Source: CAZMUN01 sp964569815
GTDB taxonomy: Archaea > Iainarchaeota > Iainarchaeia > Iainarchaeales > GCA-2688035
DNA: 37,106 nt
Assembly: GCA_964569815.1 (NCBI GenBank)
Contig: CAZMUN010000007.1
Coordinates: 1 to 37,106, forward strand
Direction of reading: 5' to 3'
Shown here: positions 1 to 7,125 of the stretch, in pieces
How positions within the stretch are numbered: the first letter of the stretch is position 1
Layout of the letters: each line of letters begins with the position of its first letter
The notes under the pieces: generated by a model
The model's input: the letters and a program-made list of their open reading frames with translations, nothing else
The model's database searches: none
Told to the model about the DNA's origin: nothing
Position numbers and translations under genes: made by a program

Positions 1-1229
1 GTAATGCGGCCCTCTTCATCCAAATAATCAGACCATTTTTTGAACTTCAAATAGCCTTTTTTCTTCAAGTAGTTATAAAACTCGGTTCCAGGGTATGGCT
101 GGGCAATGCTGAACTGAACAAAATCCAAGTCAAGCTCTTTTGCAAACTCAATCGTTTTCCTTATTGTTTCCGAGGTTTCGCCAGGCATTCCAAACACAAA
201 GGTTCCATGAATCTGAATGCCTGCATCCTTGAAATACTTAACGCACTTTCTCGCCTGCTCTGTTGTCGCTTTCTGGCCTTTTTTCATGCTCTTCAACAAC
301 TCATCACAACCTGACTCAAAGCCAACCTTTACCAGAAAACAGCCTGCTTTCTTCATAGCCTGCGCTATTTCCTCGTCAACCGAGTCCACGCGGCTGTATG
401 CAGCCCAAGGCATGTTTACCTGTTCCTTTACAATCAAGTCACACAATTCCAAAAGGTACTTTTTGTTAACGTTCAAAGTGTCGTCGTTGAACAAAACGCT
501 TTTCAGCTTGTAGTTCTGCTTCAAATGCTTCAATTCTGCGACCACGTTTTCAACAGACCTCATTCTGTAGCCGCGGCCGGACATAAGCTGTGGCCCCGCG
601 CAATAAATGCACTGGTGCGGGCAGCCCCTGCCAGCCAAAACAAAAGTGAACGGGTTTCTGTACAAAGCAGAGTAATACTTTTCGTTCGGCAAAAACTCGC
701 GGGCGGGAAAAGGCAGCTCATCTAGGGTTTTAATCAATGGCCTTGGCCCTGTGCTGACAACCCTTTTTCCTTTCCTAAAACTTATGCCTTCCACTTTTTC
801 CAACGGCAGGCCCTTTGCAATGTCCCTGATTGTATACTCATATTCTCCGCGTGCAACAATGTCAAAGCCTTTTTCCAAAGCGTCTTTTGGAACAGCTGTT
901 GCGTGAACGCCGACAGCAACTGTTTTGGCGCCCGTTTTTTCCGAAATCTTTTTGGCCAGAGCGCCGTCGCTTTCAACTGAAGCAGTTGAGGTAAGCATTA
1001 CCACAAAATCCGGTTCCGTTTTTGCAACCCTTTCCATGGTTTCTTCCTCAGAAACCTCCAATGCAGGGGCGTCAATCAAGTCAACTTTGTGGCCTGCCCT
1101 CTGGCAGACTGCCGTAGCATAGCCTAACATTATTGGCGGGTGCAAGGCCTTTTGTGGGGAAACAGCCTGAAACCTGACTTCCCTGTTATACGTGCCCCTG
1201 AAAGGGGGATTCAAAAAAACAACGTTCAT
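1..1229 (-). CDS. B12-binding-domain radical SAM protein, C-terminus cut by the window edge
   Basis: Reading the minus strand from ATG at 1229 gives 409 open codons without a stop to base 1, so the C-terminus lies outside the window. The first ~140 residues form a Rossmann-like cobalamin-binding domain (start MNVVFLNPPF), without the DxHxxG motif of base-off binders. The radical SAM core follows: GRGCPHQCIYCAG supplies the CxxxCxxC cluster ligands C203, C207 and C210, and GFESGC and GMPGET motifs lie further on. The family uses a 4Fe-4S cluster and SAM, often with cobalamin, for methylations or carbon-skeleton changes, frequently on lipids or cofactors. The substrate is unknown. It resembles the proteins at 1853-3361 and 30965-32410. 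A TATA-like CTTATATC at 1256-1263 implies a nearly leaderless transcript. Confidence 0.85.
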   Translation of the reverse strand, partial: MNVVFLNPPFRGTYNREVRFQAVSPQKALHPPIMLGYATAVCQRAGHKVDLIDAPALEVSEEETMERVAKTEPDFVVMLTSTASVESDGALAKKISEKTGAKTVAVGVHATAVPKDALEKGFDIVARGEYEYTIRDIAKGLPLEKVEGISFRKGKRVVSTGPRPLIKTLDELPFPAREFLPNEKYYSALYRNPFTFVLAGRGCPHQCIYCAGPQLMSGRGYRMRSVENVVAELKHLKQNYKLKSVLFNDDTLNVNKKYLLELCDLIVKEQVNMPWAAYSRVDSVDEEIAQAMKKAGCFLVKVGFESGCDELLKSMKKGQKATTEQARKCVKYFKDAGIQIHGTFVFGMPGETSETIRKTIEFAKELDLDFVQFSIAQPYPGTEFYNYLKKKGYLKFKKWSDYLDEEGRI

Positions 1230-1254
1230 TCACACACCTAAAAGAACAGCTTTC

Positions 1255-1264
1255 TGATATAAGA
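1255..1264 (-). promoter_or_regulatory. TATA box for the radical SAM gene ending at 1229
   Basis: CTTATATC on the minus strand is centred about 30 bases before the ATG at 1229. The predicted transcription start would fall within a few bases of the start codon. Confidence 0.45.
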
Positions 1265-1320
1265 AAAACTGGTGGCATTTTTAATATTAACCAATTTGGT
1301 ACAATCGTAAAAAAGGCCTT

Positions 1321-1824
1321 TCAATGGAATTCCAGTGCAAAGCGCAGGCCCAGCTCTTTTTTCAGGGCCTCAAGCGCTGCTTTGTAAAACGCTTCCCTTT
1401 TGGACCTTTCATCTGCCGAAACCTTTGGGTTGATTTTAACCAAAACCTTTCTAACCTGCCCAGGCCTTGCATTCTTCAGGCTAACATGCCTTGTGCCCAA
1501 ATCATCTTTTTTGGTGAAACGCCAGTCAAAGTCACGGCTCCTCAAAACCAAAGCATAAGAATCGCCTTGAGTTGCAGCAGCCTTGCTTTTTGGAAAAAAC
1601 AAACGGTCTCTTGGAAAAGGTTTGGCTTCATTCAAAATCGCGTTAGGAAAACTCGAGGAACGGAAGCCCTCGCGCAAAATGGCTTTAAGGTCCTGAAAGG
1701 GCTCTTTTCTGGCCTGGCCTGTAACGTAATGCGTTACACGCTTCATTTTTGCAAGCCTTTCCCTTTTGGCCTGCTGCTTTTTCTTCCGCCTTATGTCAAG
1801 CTTTCTTCTTTTTGGGGCAGGCAT
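1321..1824 (-). CDS. small basic protein of unknown function
   Basis: This 167-residue protein begins with a strongly basic segment (MPAPKRRKLDIRRKKKQQAK) that suggests nucleic acid or ribosome contact, followed by a compact domain ending in ALKKELGLRFALEFH. I do not recognise a family. It lies between two radical SAM genes on the same strand, but a TATA-like TAATTAAAG around 1847-1856 sits about 27 bases before its ATG. It therefore probably has its own leaderless transcript starting inside the end of the upstream gene. A long open frame on the opposite strand (1324-1869) is its antisense shadow. The minus-strand reading is preferred because of the promoter, the ATG and the strand of its neighbours. 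Confidence 0.65.
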   Translation of the reverse strand: MPAPKRRKLDIRRKKKQQAKRERLAKMKRVTHYVTGQARKEPFQDLKAILREGFRSSSFPNAILNEAKPFPRDRLFFPKSKAAATQGDSYALVLRSRDFDWRFTKKDDLGTRHVSLKNARPGQVRKVLVKINPKVSADERSKREAFYKAALEALKKELGLRFALEFH

Positions 1825-1852
1825 GCAAAAATAGTGTTTTTTTGGCCTTTAA

Positions 1853-3361
1853 TTACTTTCCTTTTTTAGCTTTTTTCAAAGCGTTGTCCCTTGCCAGCAT
1901 CAGCCCGTTTTTCACGAAATGGCAAAATTTTTCTGGCGTGCCAATCTTTGGCAAAAACTCTGCCGCAAAGAACTTGGGGTTAAGCATCAAATGCATCCTG
2001 CTTTTCAAAAACCCCTTGTGGGCCTGCTTCCTCAAAGCATTTAACTCCGAGGCAGAAAACCTCGAAGTGCTGTATGTAGTGTAGTATGCGCTGCTTGCCT
2101 TTGTCTTGCCTTTTTCCAAAAGCTTTCTTTGCGCGAACTCCTCGTAAAGGTCAGTGCCCTCATAAGGCTGTGCGATAAGAAAGCGTGCAAAGTCAAGGTG
2201 TGTGGTTTTTGCAAACTCTACGGTCTTGTTGATGTCCTGCTTTGTCTCGTTTGGAAAACCTATAATAAAGCTTGAAGCCGTCCAAATGCCAAGCCTGTTG
2301 CATTCCTCTATGACCTTCTTTGCATGTTCTAAATCAATGTTTTTCCCAATGTAGCGCTGCATTTTTTTGGAGCCAGTTTCCAGGCCAAACTTTGCCCTGT
2401 AGTAGCCTGACTTTTTCATCCACTGCAAAACTTCGCTGTCCAAAGTCCAGATTGCGATGCCGTTCGGAGTTTGCCATCTTATGTCTAGGTTGCGGTTAAC
2501 AATCTCTTTGCATATTTCAATCATCCTTTTTTTGGAAAGGGAAACGTTGTCATCGGTAAAGTTGAACTCTCGGATTCCATATTTTTTCATGCAGTGCTCT
2601 ATTTCGTCAACCACGTTCTTGGCGCTTCTGGGCCGCCAGCAGCGCCCCCAGATTGTGTGCACTGCGCAAAAAATGCATTTCCCGGGGCAGCCTCTGGATG
2701 TAATGATTTCAACAATCGGAAAGCGCATTGAGTAAGAGTAAGCCTTTTTCTGAAGCTCGAAATAATGCGGCATTGGCAACAAGTGCCTTGCAGGAAAAGG
2801 CAATTCATCCAGGTTGCGGAAAAGCTCCCTTGGCTTGTTTCTTTTAACCCTTTGAAAGCCTGAAACGGTTCCTGCAATTCCTGAAGGCTTTTTGCCTTTT
2901 TCCAGGGCCTCAACGATTTCAAGAAGCGTTTGCTCGCCTTCCCCAAAAAGCGCAATATCCACATTTTTATCAAAAGCTGTTGCCTCAGGGTTTGCCGACA
3001 CATGGGCGCCGCCAAAAACAACAACGGATTTTGGCATCTCATCTTTAACGATTTTTGCAACCCTGAAAGAATCGTCCTTAAAGGCGGTGAACATGCATGC
3101 AATTCCAACAACATCTGGCTTGTATTTTTTGAGCCTTGAACGAAGCTGTTTTTCCGTTAAGCCTATCCTAACAAAGTCTTTTTTTACAGGCTCCCTGTGC
3201 TTAAAGCCTTCGGCTACAGCGTCAACTATTTTTACTGGCTTCTTGTGCTTTTCAAGGTATGCTGCAAGGTATGCAAGCCCCAAAGGAGGCAAGTGCGCTT
3301 CAACAGAGCCGCTTGTTTGAACGGTTCTTGGCGGCATAACCAAAAGCGTTTTTACTGCCAT
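1853..3361 (-). CDS. B12-binding-domain radical SAM protein
   Basis: From ATG at 3361 the protein has 502 residues. An N-terminal cobalamin-binding-like Rossmann domain (about 1-150, start MAVKTLLVMPP, with VFGGAHVSANPE and ALFGEGE) precedes the radical SAM barrel. There, SRGCPGKCIFCA gives C225, C229 and C232. A C-terminal helical tail (about 400-502) follows. The frame stays open to a GTG at 3403 overlapping the upstream stop. However, a TATA box (CTTATAAAAAC, 3383-3393) lies about 27 bases before 3361, so the ATG at 3361 is the better start and the mRNA is probably leaderless. The family includes cobalamin-dependent methylases and other lipid-modifying enzymes. The substrate cannot be read from the sequence. 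It is a paralogue of the partial gene at 1-1229. Confidence 0.87.
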   Translation of the reverse strand: MAVKTLLVMPPRTVQTSGSVEAHLPPLGLAYLAAYLEKHKKPVKIVDAVAEGFKHREPVKKDFVRIGLTEKQLRSRLKKYKPDVVGIACMFTAFKDDSFRVAKIVKDEMPKSVVVFGGAHVSANPEATAFDKNVDIALFGEGEQTLLEIVEALEKGKKPSGIAGTVSGFQRVKRNKPRELFRNLDELPFPARHLLPMPHYFELQKKAYSYSMRFPIVEIITSRGCPGKCIFCAVHTIWGRCWRPRSAKNVVDEIEHCMKKYGIREFNFTDDNVSLSKKRMIEICKEIVNRNLDIRWQTPNGIAIWTLDSEVLQWMKKSGYYRAKFGLETGSKKMQRYIGKNIDLEHAKKVIEECNRLGIWTASSFIIGFPNETKQDINKTVEFAKTTHLDFARFLIAQPYEGTDLYEEFAQRKLLEKGKTKASSAYYTTYSTSRFSASELNALRKQAHKGFLKSRMHLMLNPKFFAAEFLPKIGTPEKFCHFVKNGLMLARDNALKKAKKGK

Positions 3362-3382
3362 AATATTATCAGAGCTGCAAAA

Positions 3383-3393
3383 GTTTTTATAAG
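3383..3393 (-). promoter_or_regulatory. TATA box for the radical SAM gene 1853-3361
   Basis: CTTATAAAAAC on the minus strand is centred about 27 bases before ATG 3361. This separates the gene from the upstream sulfate-activation operon and fixes the start codon downstream of the overlapping GTG at 3403. Confidence 0.6.
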
Positions 3394-3399
3394 ATTCAA

Positions 3400-4110
3400 T
3401 CACGACAGGCTTTCTTCAACGAATTTCCCCAAATCCGTTATTTTTGGCTGGCTCAAGTCCTTGCCTAAATTGTTTGACCAAAATCCGTATTTTTCCTGAT
3501 GGTCTCCAAAGCTGCCGACTGCCTTCATCCCGTGGTCTGACAAAACAAGCATTGGCTGCCCTTTTTCCAAAGCCTTTCCAACAAGCTCGTCCAAATCACG
3601 GTAAATGAGCTTCATTTTGGCCTTGTCTCCAAAGCTCACATGGCCTATTACATCAGCTGCATTGAAGTAGTAGAACAGCAGATCAAACTCTTTTTCCAAG
3701 TCAGCCAAGAACTGCTCTTTTAGGGAACGGTGGTATTCAAGCACCGGCTTGTCAAATTCCTGCACAGAAATCTGTTCCGTGAAAAACTTCTTCAAAAGGT
3801 TTCGTTCCAAGTCATGCTGCTTTGGGTTGTAGTCAAAGCCTGGCACATCCTTTACAATCGTTTTCTCAAATTTTTTCAAAAAGGTTTCCTCTTTTTTCAA
3901 GGTAAAGTACCACATTTTTTCTTTTCCCAGTGAAACGATTTCCTTCTCCAAATTCTTTTCAGCCAAAAAGCTGCTCCACAAGACCATTGTTCTTGGCTCC
4001 TCGTATTCAGATATGTCTGTTTTGCCAAATGCCTTGAGCATGAGGTTCTTGCACTGGAATTCCTTTACATACTCTATTTCCAGCGCATCAATCCCGATTA
4101 TTATAGCCAT
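3400..4110 (-). CDS. alkaline-phosphatase-superfamily phosphodiesterase/phosphatase (type I phosphodiesterase-like)
   Basis: This 236-residue protein is a compact member of the alkaline phosphatase superfamily. All expected two-metal ligands are visible: D8 in GIDALE, nucleophile T41 in EPRTMVLWSS, D153 and H157 in AADVIGH, D192 and H193 in LSDHG, and H204 in FGDH. The family hydrolyses phosphomonoesters or nucleotide and sugar phosphodiesters; the absence of a signal peptide suggests a cytoplasmic enzyme. It begins 12 bases after cysN stops, so it is probably co-transcribed with sulfate activation. Its substrate might be a sulfonucleotide or a nucleotide by-product such as APS or PAP. That is inference from context only; a nucleotide-sugar pyrophosphatase is equally possible. 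It is short relative to the usual 300-500 residues but lacks no catalytic residue. Confidence 0.8.
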   Translation of the reverse strand: MAIIIGIDALEIEYVKEFQCKNLMLKAFGKTDISEYEEPRTMVLWSSFLAEKNLEKEIVSLGKEKMWYFTLKKEETFLKKFEKTIVKDVPGFDYNPKQHDLERNLLKKFFTEQISVQEFDKPVLEYHRSLKEQFLADLEKEFDLLFYYFNAADVIGHVSFGDKAKMKLIYRDLDELVGKALEKGQPMLVLSDHGMKAVGSFGDHQEKYGFWSNNLGKDLSQPKITDLGKFVEESLS

Positions 4111-4122
4111 TTTCCAAAAAAC

Positions 4123-5370
4123 CTATTCTACTATTATTCCGCCTGCTACAGTATCCAGGCCTTTTTCCAAAACGAAGCGGCCTGTTTCCTGGATTTCGTT
4201 GAATGAATCAAAAACAAGCGGGGAATCAGTTTCAATCAAAACTTCCCCTACCTCTGTTTCATTCAACTGTTCCGCGTTTTCGCCAATCACTTTCAAAGAA
4301 CTGCTGTCATATTTTTTTCTGATTTCCTTTATAACACAGGGAATCTGCTGTGTTGCACACCTTATCCTAAGCCTTTCCCCGACTTTTACTGGCTGCTTTG
4401 ACATCCAGAAAAGGCTTGCTTTAGCTTCCTTTGAAACAGAGGGCTTGCTTTCAGAAGTGCATACCACGTTTCCCCTGTCCAGGAAAAGCTTGTCTTCTGT
4501 TACAATTCCTGTTGATTCGCCGGCTTCCGCCTGCTGCCTTTCCGGCTCCAAAAAGAATTCAACGCTTTTAACTTTTGTTCTAGTGCCTGCAGGAACGACA
4601 ACTATTTCCTGGCCTTTTGAAATTTTTCCTGACTCAACGCGGCCAACAACAATTCTTTTCCCTGTTTCAGGGTATTGGTAAACGTCCTGAACAGGCATTC
4701 TCAAACCAGGAGAAGCCGCTTTTTTGTTGGCTTCGAATGAATCAAGGGCTTCCAGAACCGTTTTTCCAGGGTACCAGGGCATGTTCTCTGATTTTTTTGC
4801 AACGTTGTCGCCCTCTCTTGCAGAAATCGGGATAACGAATTCGGGCTTTACTTTAATGCCTGCCAAAAAGCCTTCAAGCTCTTTTTTTACTTCCTCAAAG
4901 CGTTTCTGCTTGTGCTCAACCAAATCCATCTTGTTCAAAACAGCAATAACCTGTTCCATTCCAAGCAAACTCAGAATATAGGCGTGCCTTTTGGTCTGCT
5001 CCTGCACGCCTTCCTCGGCGTCAACAATCAAAATGGCGGCCTCTGCAAGGCTTGCCCCTGTAATCATGTTTTTTATGAATTCCTTGTGGCCTGGCGCATC
5101 TATTATGACGTAGTCGCGCTTGCCTGTTTTGAAAAAGGTTTGCGAGGTATCAATCGTAATGGCTTGGTCTCGTTCCTCCTCCAAGCTGTCCATAAGAAAT
5201 CCAAACTCCAGGGGCCGGCCCATCGCCTCGCAGGTTTTCTTAAGCTCCTCTATCTTGCCCTCAGGAAGGCTGCCTGTGTCATAAAAAAGCCTTCCAATCA
5301 AAGTGCTTTTGCCGTGGTCAACATGCCCTACAATGACAATTTTCATGTGCTCCTTTCCTGAACCAGCCAT
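4123..5370 (-). CDS. cysN: sulfate adenylyltransferase GTPase subunit (CysN-like)
   Basis: This translation-factor-type GTPase drives ATP sulfurylase (sulfate + ATP to APS + PPi) together with CysD. The G domain has GHVDHGKST (P-loop), IDAPGHKEF (switch II) and NKMD, and is followed by two beta-barrel domains. The stretch FLMDSLEEERDQAITID is CysN-like rather than EF-1A-like, and cysD lies two genes upstream. No APS-kinase (CysC) domain is fused. The frame is open to GTG 5403, but that overlaps the DUF2061 gene. ATG 5370 lies five bases after the DUF2061 stop, with AGGAG nine bases upstream, and is preferred; ATG 5346, also with AGGAG, is a second option. From 5370 the protein has 415 residues. 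Confidence 0.87.
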   Translation of the reverse strand: MAGSGKEHMKIVIVGHVDHGKSTLIGRLFYDTGSLPEGKIEELKKTCEAMGRPLEFGFLMDSLEEERDQAITIDTSQTFFKTGKRDYVIIDAPGHKEFIKNMITGASLAEAAILIVDAEEGVQEQTKRHAYILSLLGMEQVIAVLNKMDLVEHKQKRFEEVKKELEGFLAGIKVKPEFVIPISAREGDNVAKKSENMPWYPGKTVLEALDSFEANKKAASPGLRMPVQDVYQYPETGKRIVVGRVESGKISKGQEIVVVPAGTRTKVKSVEFFLEPERQQAEAGESTGIVTEDKLFLDRGNVVCTSESKPSVSKEAKASLFWMSKQPVKVGERLRIRCATQQIPCVIKEIRKKYDSSSLKVIGENAEQLNETEVGEVLIETDSPLVFDSFNEIQETGRFVLEKGLDTVAGGIIVE

Positions 5371-5375
5371 TTTCC

Positions 5376-5597
5376 TCAGCTCCTTTGCGGGGCTTTTCCC
5401 CACTTGATTGCATTCCAGCTTCTTTCATGAAGGTAGTAAAACAAAAGCTTTGCTGCCATTTCAATGCCGCCGACAGCCAATGCAAGCTCCACTTTTCCTG
5501 TAAAAGCAAACACAAGGGCCATTGTTGTAAGCGTGGCAATAACACGCCAGCTTACTGCCTTTATCACGCTTCTCAGATGTGTTTCCATTGAATGCAT
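5376..5597 (-). CDS. DUF2061 small membrane protein
   Basis: This 73-residue protein matches the DUF2061 pattern: SVIKAVSWRVIATLTT, a hydrophobic segment, LALAVGGIEMAAKLLFYYLH and ERSWNAIKWG. It has two predicted transmembrane helices (about 17-33 and 38-55). Members of this family often sit beside cysD/cysN in bacteria, and here the gene lies exactly between them: nine bases after the cysD stop and five bases before cysN. AGGTGA precedes the ATG by five to six bases. Its biochemical role is unknown. The conserved context suggests a part in sulfate uptake or in tethering the sulfurylase to the membrane; both are inference. Confidence 0.85.
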   Translation of the reverse strand: MHSMETHLRSVIKAVSWRVIATLTTMALVFAFTGKVELALAVGGIEMAAKLLFYYLHERSWNAIKWGKAPQRS

Positions 5598-5605
5598 TTT
5601 TTCAC

Positions 5606-6406
5606 CTACATGTAACCCAGGGAGCGAAGCTTTTGCATCATATATGCCTGCTCCTTGTCCTGCGAGCGGCCGCTTCTTTCAGCAATCTTTGTTGAAGCAA
5701 GCTCTTCAACGATTTTTTCAACTGTATCAGCGTTGCTGTCAATTGGCTTGCAGCACGGCTCGCAGCCAATGCTCCTATACCTTTTGCCGTTCTTTGCAAA
5801 ATAAAGCGGGACAACGGGAATTTTCTCGCGCAAAGTGTAGGCCCAGATGTCGTATTCTGTCCAGTGCAGCATTGGGTGGATCCTTAAATGCTGTTCGTCT
5901 GCCTGCTGGCTCTTGTACTGGTCCCATAATTCAGGAGGCTGGTCCTTGTAGTTCCACTGGAAATCAATGTTCCTGGGAGAAAAATAGCGCTCTTTTGCAC
6001 GAATGCCGTGCTCGTCACGCCTTATTCCAAGAAGCAAAGCCCTGTAGCCGTGCTTTGCAATCGCCTGCTTCAAGGCCTGTGTTTTCAACGCGCCGCAGCA
6101 GGCCAAAGCCCCTTTTTCCTTGCCCATTCCTGCGGCAATGGCTTCCTCATTGCGGTCCACCATAAGATTAAGGTTCCATTCCTTTGCGTATTTGTCCCGA
6201 AATTCATAGATCTCCTTGAACTTGTAGCTTGTGTCAAGGTGCTGTACAGGAAAGGGGATTTTTCCATAGAATGCCTTTCTGCAGAGCCAAAGCAAAGCAG
6301 TTGAGTCCTTTCCAATGCTCCAAAGCATTGCAATGTTCTTGTATTGCTTGTAGGCTTCCCTTATAACGTAAATGCTCTTGCTTTCCAGCTCATCCAAATG
6401 CTCCAT
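5606..6406 (-). CDS. cysD: sulfate adenylyltransferase small subunit (CysD)
   Basis: This PP-loop enzyme of the PAPS-reductase/CysD family forms the catalytic subunit of ATP sulfurylase. It shows HLDELESKSIYVIREAY at the N-terminus, the PP-loop SIGKDST, FPVQHLDTSYKF, GIRRDE, AKERYFSPR, PELWDQY, HWTEYDIW and IGCEPCCKPIDSNA, all in CysD order. From ATG 6406 it has 267 residues; the frame also allows GTG 6415, one base after the upstream stop. A TATA box (TATAAAAA near 6443-6450) inside the end of the upstream gene places the transcript start near 6420, giving cysD, DUF2061, cysN and the phosphodiesterase their own promoter. The enzyme supplies APS for assimilation or for sulfation of glycans. 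Confidence 0.9.
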   Translation of the reverse strand: MEHLDELESKSIYVIREAYKQYKNIAMLWSIGKDSTALLWLCRKAFYGKIPFPVQHLDTSYKFKEIYEFRDKYAKEWNLNLMVDRNEEAIAAGMGKEKGALACCGALKTQALKQAIAKHGYRALLLGIRRDEHGIRAKERYFSPRNIDFQWNYKDQPPELWDQYKSQQADEQHLRIHPMLHWTEYDIWAYTLREKIPVVPLYFAKNGKRYRSIGCEPCCKPIDSNADTVEKIVEELASTKIAERSGRSQDKEQAYMMQKLRSLGYM

Positions 6407-6416
6407 TAGAACCACT

Positions 6417-7046
6417 TCACAAATATCCCAATGCCTTTAATTTTTTTATAACCCTGTTCTTAGATTTAGCAATCTTTTCCTTATCTTCGATTTCAAGTGA
6501 GATGTCTCTTAAGACAAAGGTTACAAAATCAGAAGCTGAACTGAACCCGGTTCCTTTGATCCATAAATCGACTTTTTTATAAAGGTGGCTTGGGATAGAA
6601 ACAGTAGTATATGCCCCTTTTTTTCTCTTTATTGCCTCTTCTGGCTCTTTTGGAAAATCAAGGATAGGGAGAACAGGCACCCCGCTTACAATTTGACTGT
6701 CGGAAAAAACACATACGATTAGGTCAGTTGACTTTGGATTGTGCTTGTGTCTTTCAAAATCCCTTCCTATTAGTTCTAACTCGACGTTGACTTTTTTTCC
6801 TTTCAAATCTTTCATTGTAAAATCAGGCGAGCTTCTTTTTCTTTTCTCGACTATTTCTTTAAATCCCAATTTGTCAAAATTCTTTTCAAACCATTCGGAA
6901 AATTCGTTTTCTGTTTTGAAAGGAATAACTGAATTAAAGACCCCTATCAAATCTTCAATCGTGCTCTCATAAGGCGCATCCCGCTCTGAAGAAATAACCT
7001 TAAGCTTCTTCCTTAGAGATTCGCTTAATTGAATTGTAGTTCTCAT
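6417..7046 (-). CDS. ribbon-helix-helix protein with a central nuclease-like domain
   Basis: The 209 residues divide into three parts. Residues 1-40 (MRTTIQLSESLRKKLKVI...) look like a ribbon-helix-helix DNA-binding domain. Residues 45-130 hold a PD-(D/E)xK-like core, with PD at 74-75, E89 and E91 in VNVELELIG, then HKHNP and STDLIVCVF; the last catalytic position is Glu rather than Lys. Residues 145-190 (AYTTVSIPSHLYKKVDLW, GTGFSSASDFV) look like a second, CopG/ParD-like RHH domain. An 18-base palindrome in its promoter (7057-7074) suggests autoregulation. The gene looks richer in A and T than its neighbours, which hints at recent acquisition. It could be a regulator of the adjoining cys operon, an antitoxin relative or a defence nuclease. 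Confidence 0.7.
   Translation of the reverse strand: MRTTIQLSESLRKKLKVISSERDAPYESTIEDLIGVFNSVIPFKTENEFSEWFEKNFDKLGFKEIVEKRKRSSPDFTMKDLKGKKVNVELELIGRDFERHKHNPKSTDLIVCVFSDSQIVSGVPVLPILDFPKEPEEAIKRKKGAYTTVSIPSHLYKKVDLWIKGTGFSSASDFVTFVLRDISLEIEDKEKIAKSKNRVIKKLKALGYL
6441..6451 (-). promoter_or_regulatory. TATA box for the cysD operon
   Basis: GTTATAAAAAAA on the minus strand lies within the last codons of the RHH gene, about 26-30 bases before the cysD start region (GTG 6415 / ATG 6406). Confidence 0.5.
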
Positions 7047-7056
7047 ATCCGACCAA

Positions 7057-7074
7057 TTACATAGTTCTATGTAA
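7057..7074. promoter_or_regulatory. palindromic operator before the RHH gene
   Basis: TTACATAG-TT-CTATGTAA is a perfect inverted repeat with 8-base arms. It lies 10 bases upstream of the ATG at 7046 and just downstream of a TATA-like AATATAC (around 7078-7085). Further TACAT/ATGTA copies follow out to about 7092. A repressor bound here would block transcription start; the RHH protein encoded next to it is the obvious candidate. Confidence 0.6.
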
Positions 7075-7125
7075 ATGTATATTGTTATGTATTTTTAAAC
7101 CGATTTGGTGCATCTCTCGAATTCT

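Noticed and set aside
1324..1869. 181-codon plus-strand frame
   Set aside because: Antisense to the small basic protein gene; no start signal, and its content mirrors codon bias of the minus-strand gene.
2599..3114. 171-codon minus-strand frame inside the radical SAM gene
   Set aside because: Out-of-frame overlap with a clear radical SAM frame that has motifs and a promoter.
4123..5403. Elongation factor 1-alpha as identity of the GTPase
   Set aside because: The FLMDSLEEERDQAITID stretch and the adjacent cysD and DUF2061 genes fit CysN, not EF-1A.
5464..6165. 233-codon plus-strand frame over cysD
   Set aside because: Antisense shadow of cysD, which carries all family motifs.
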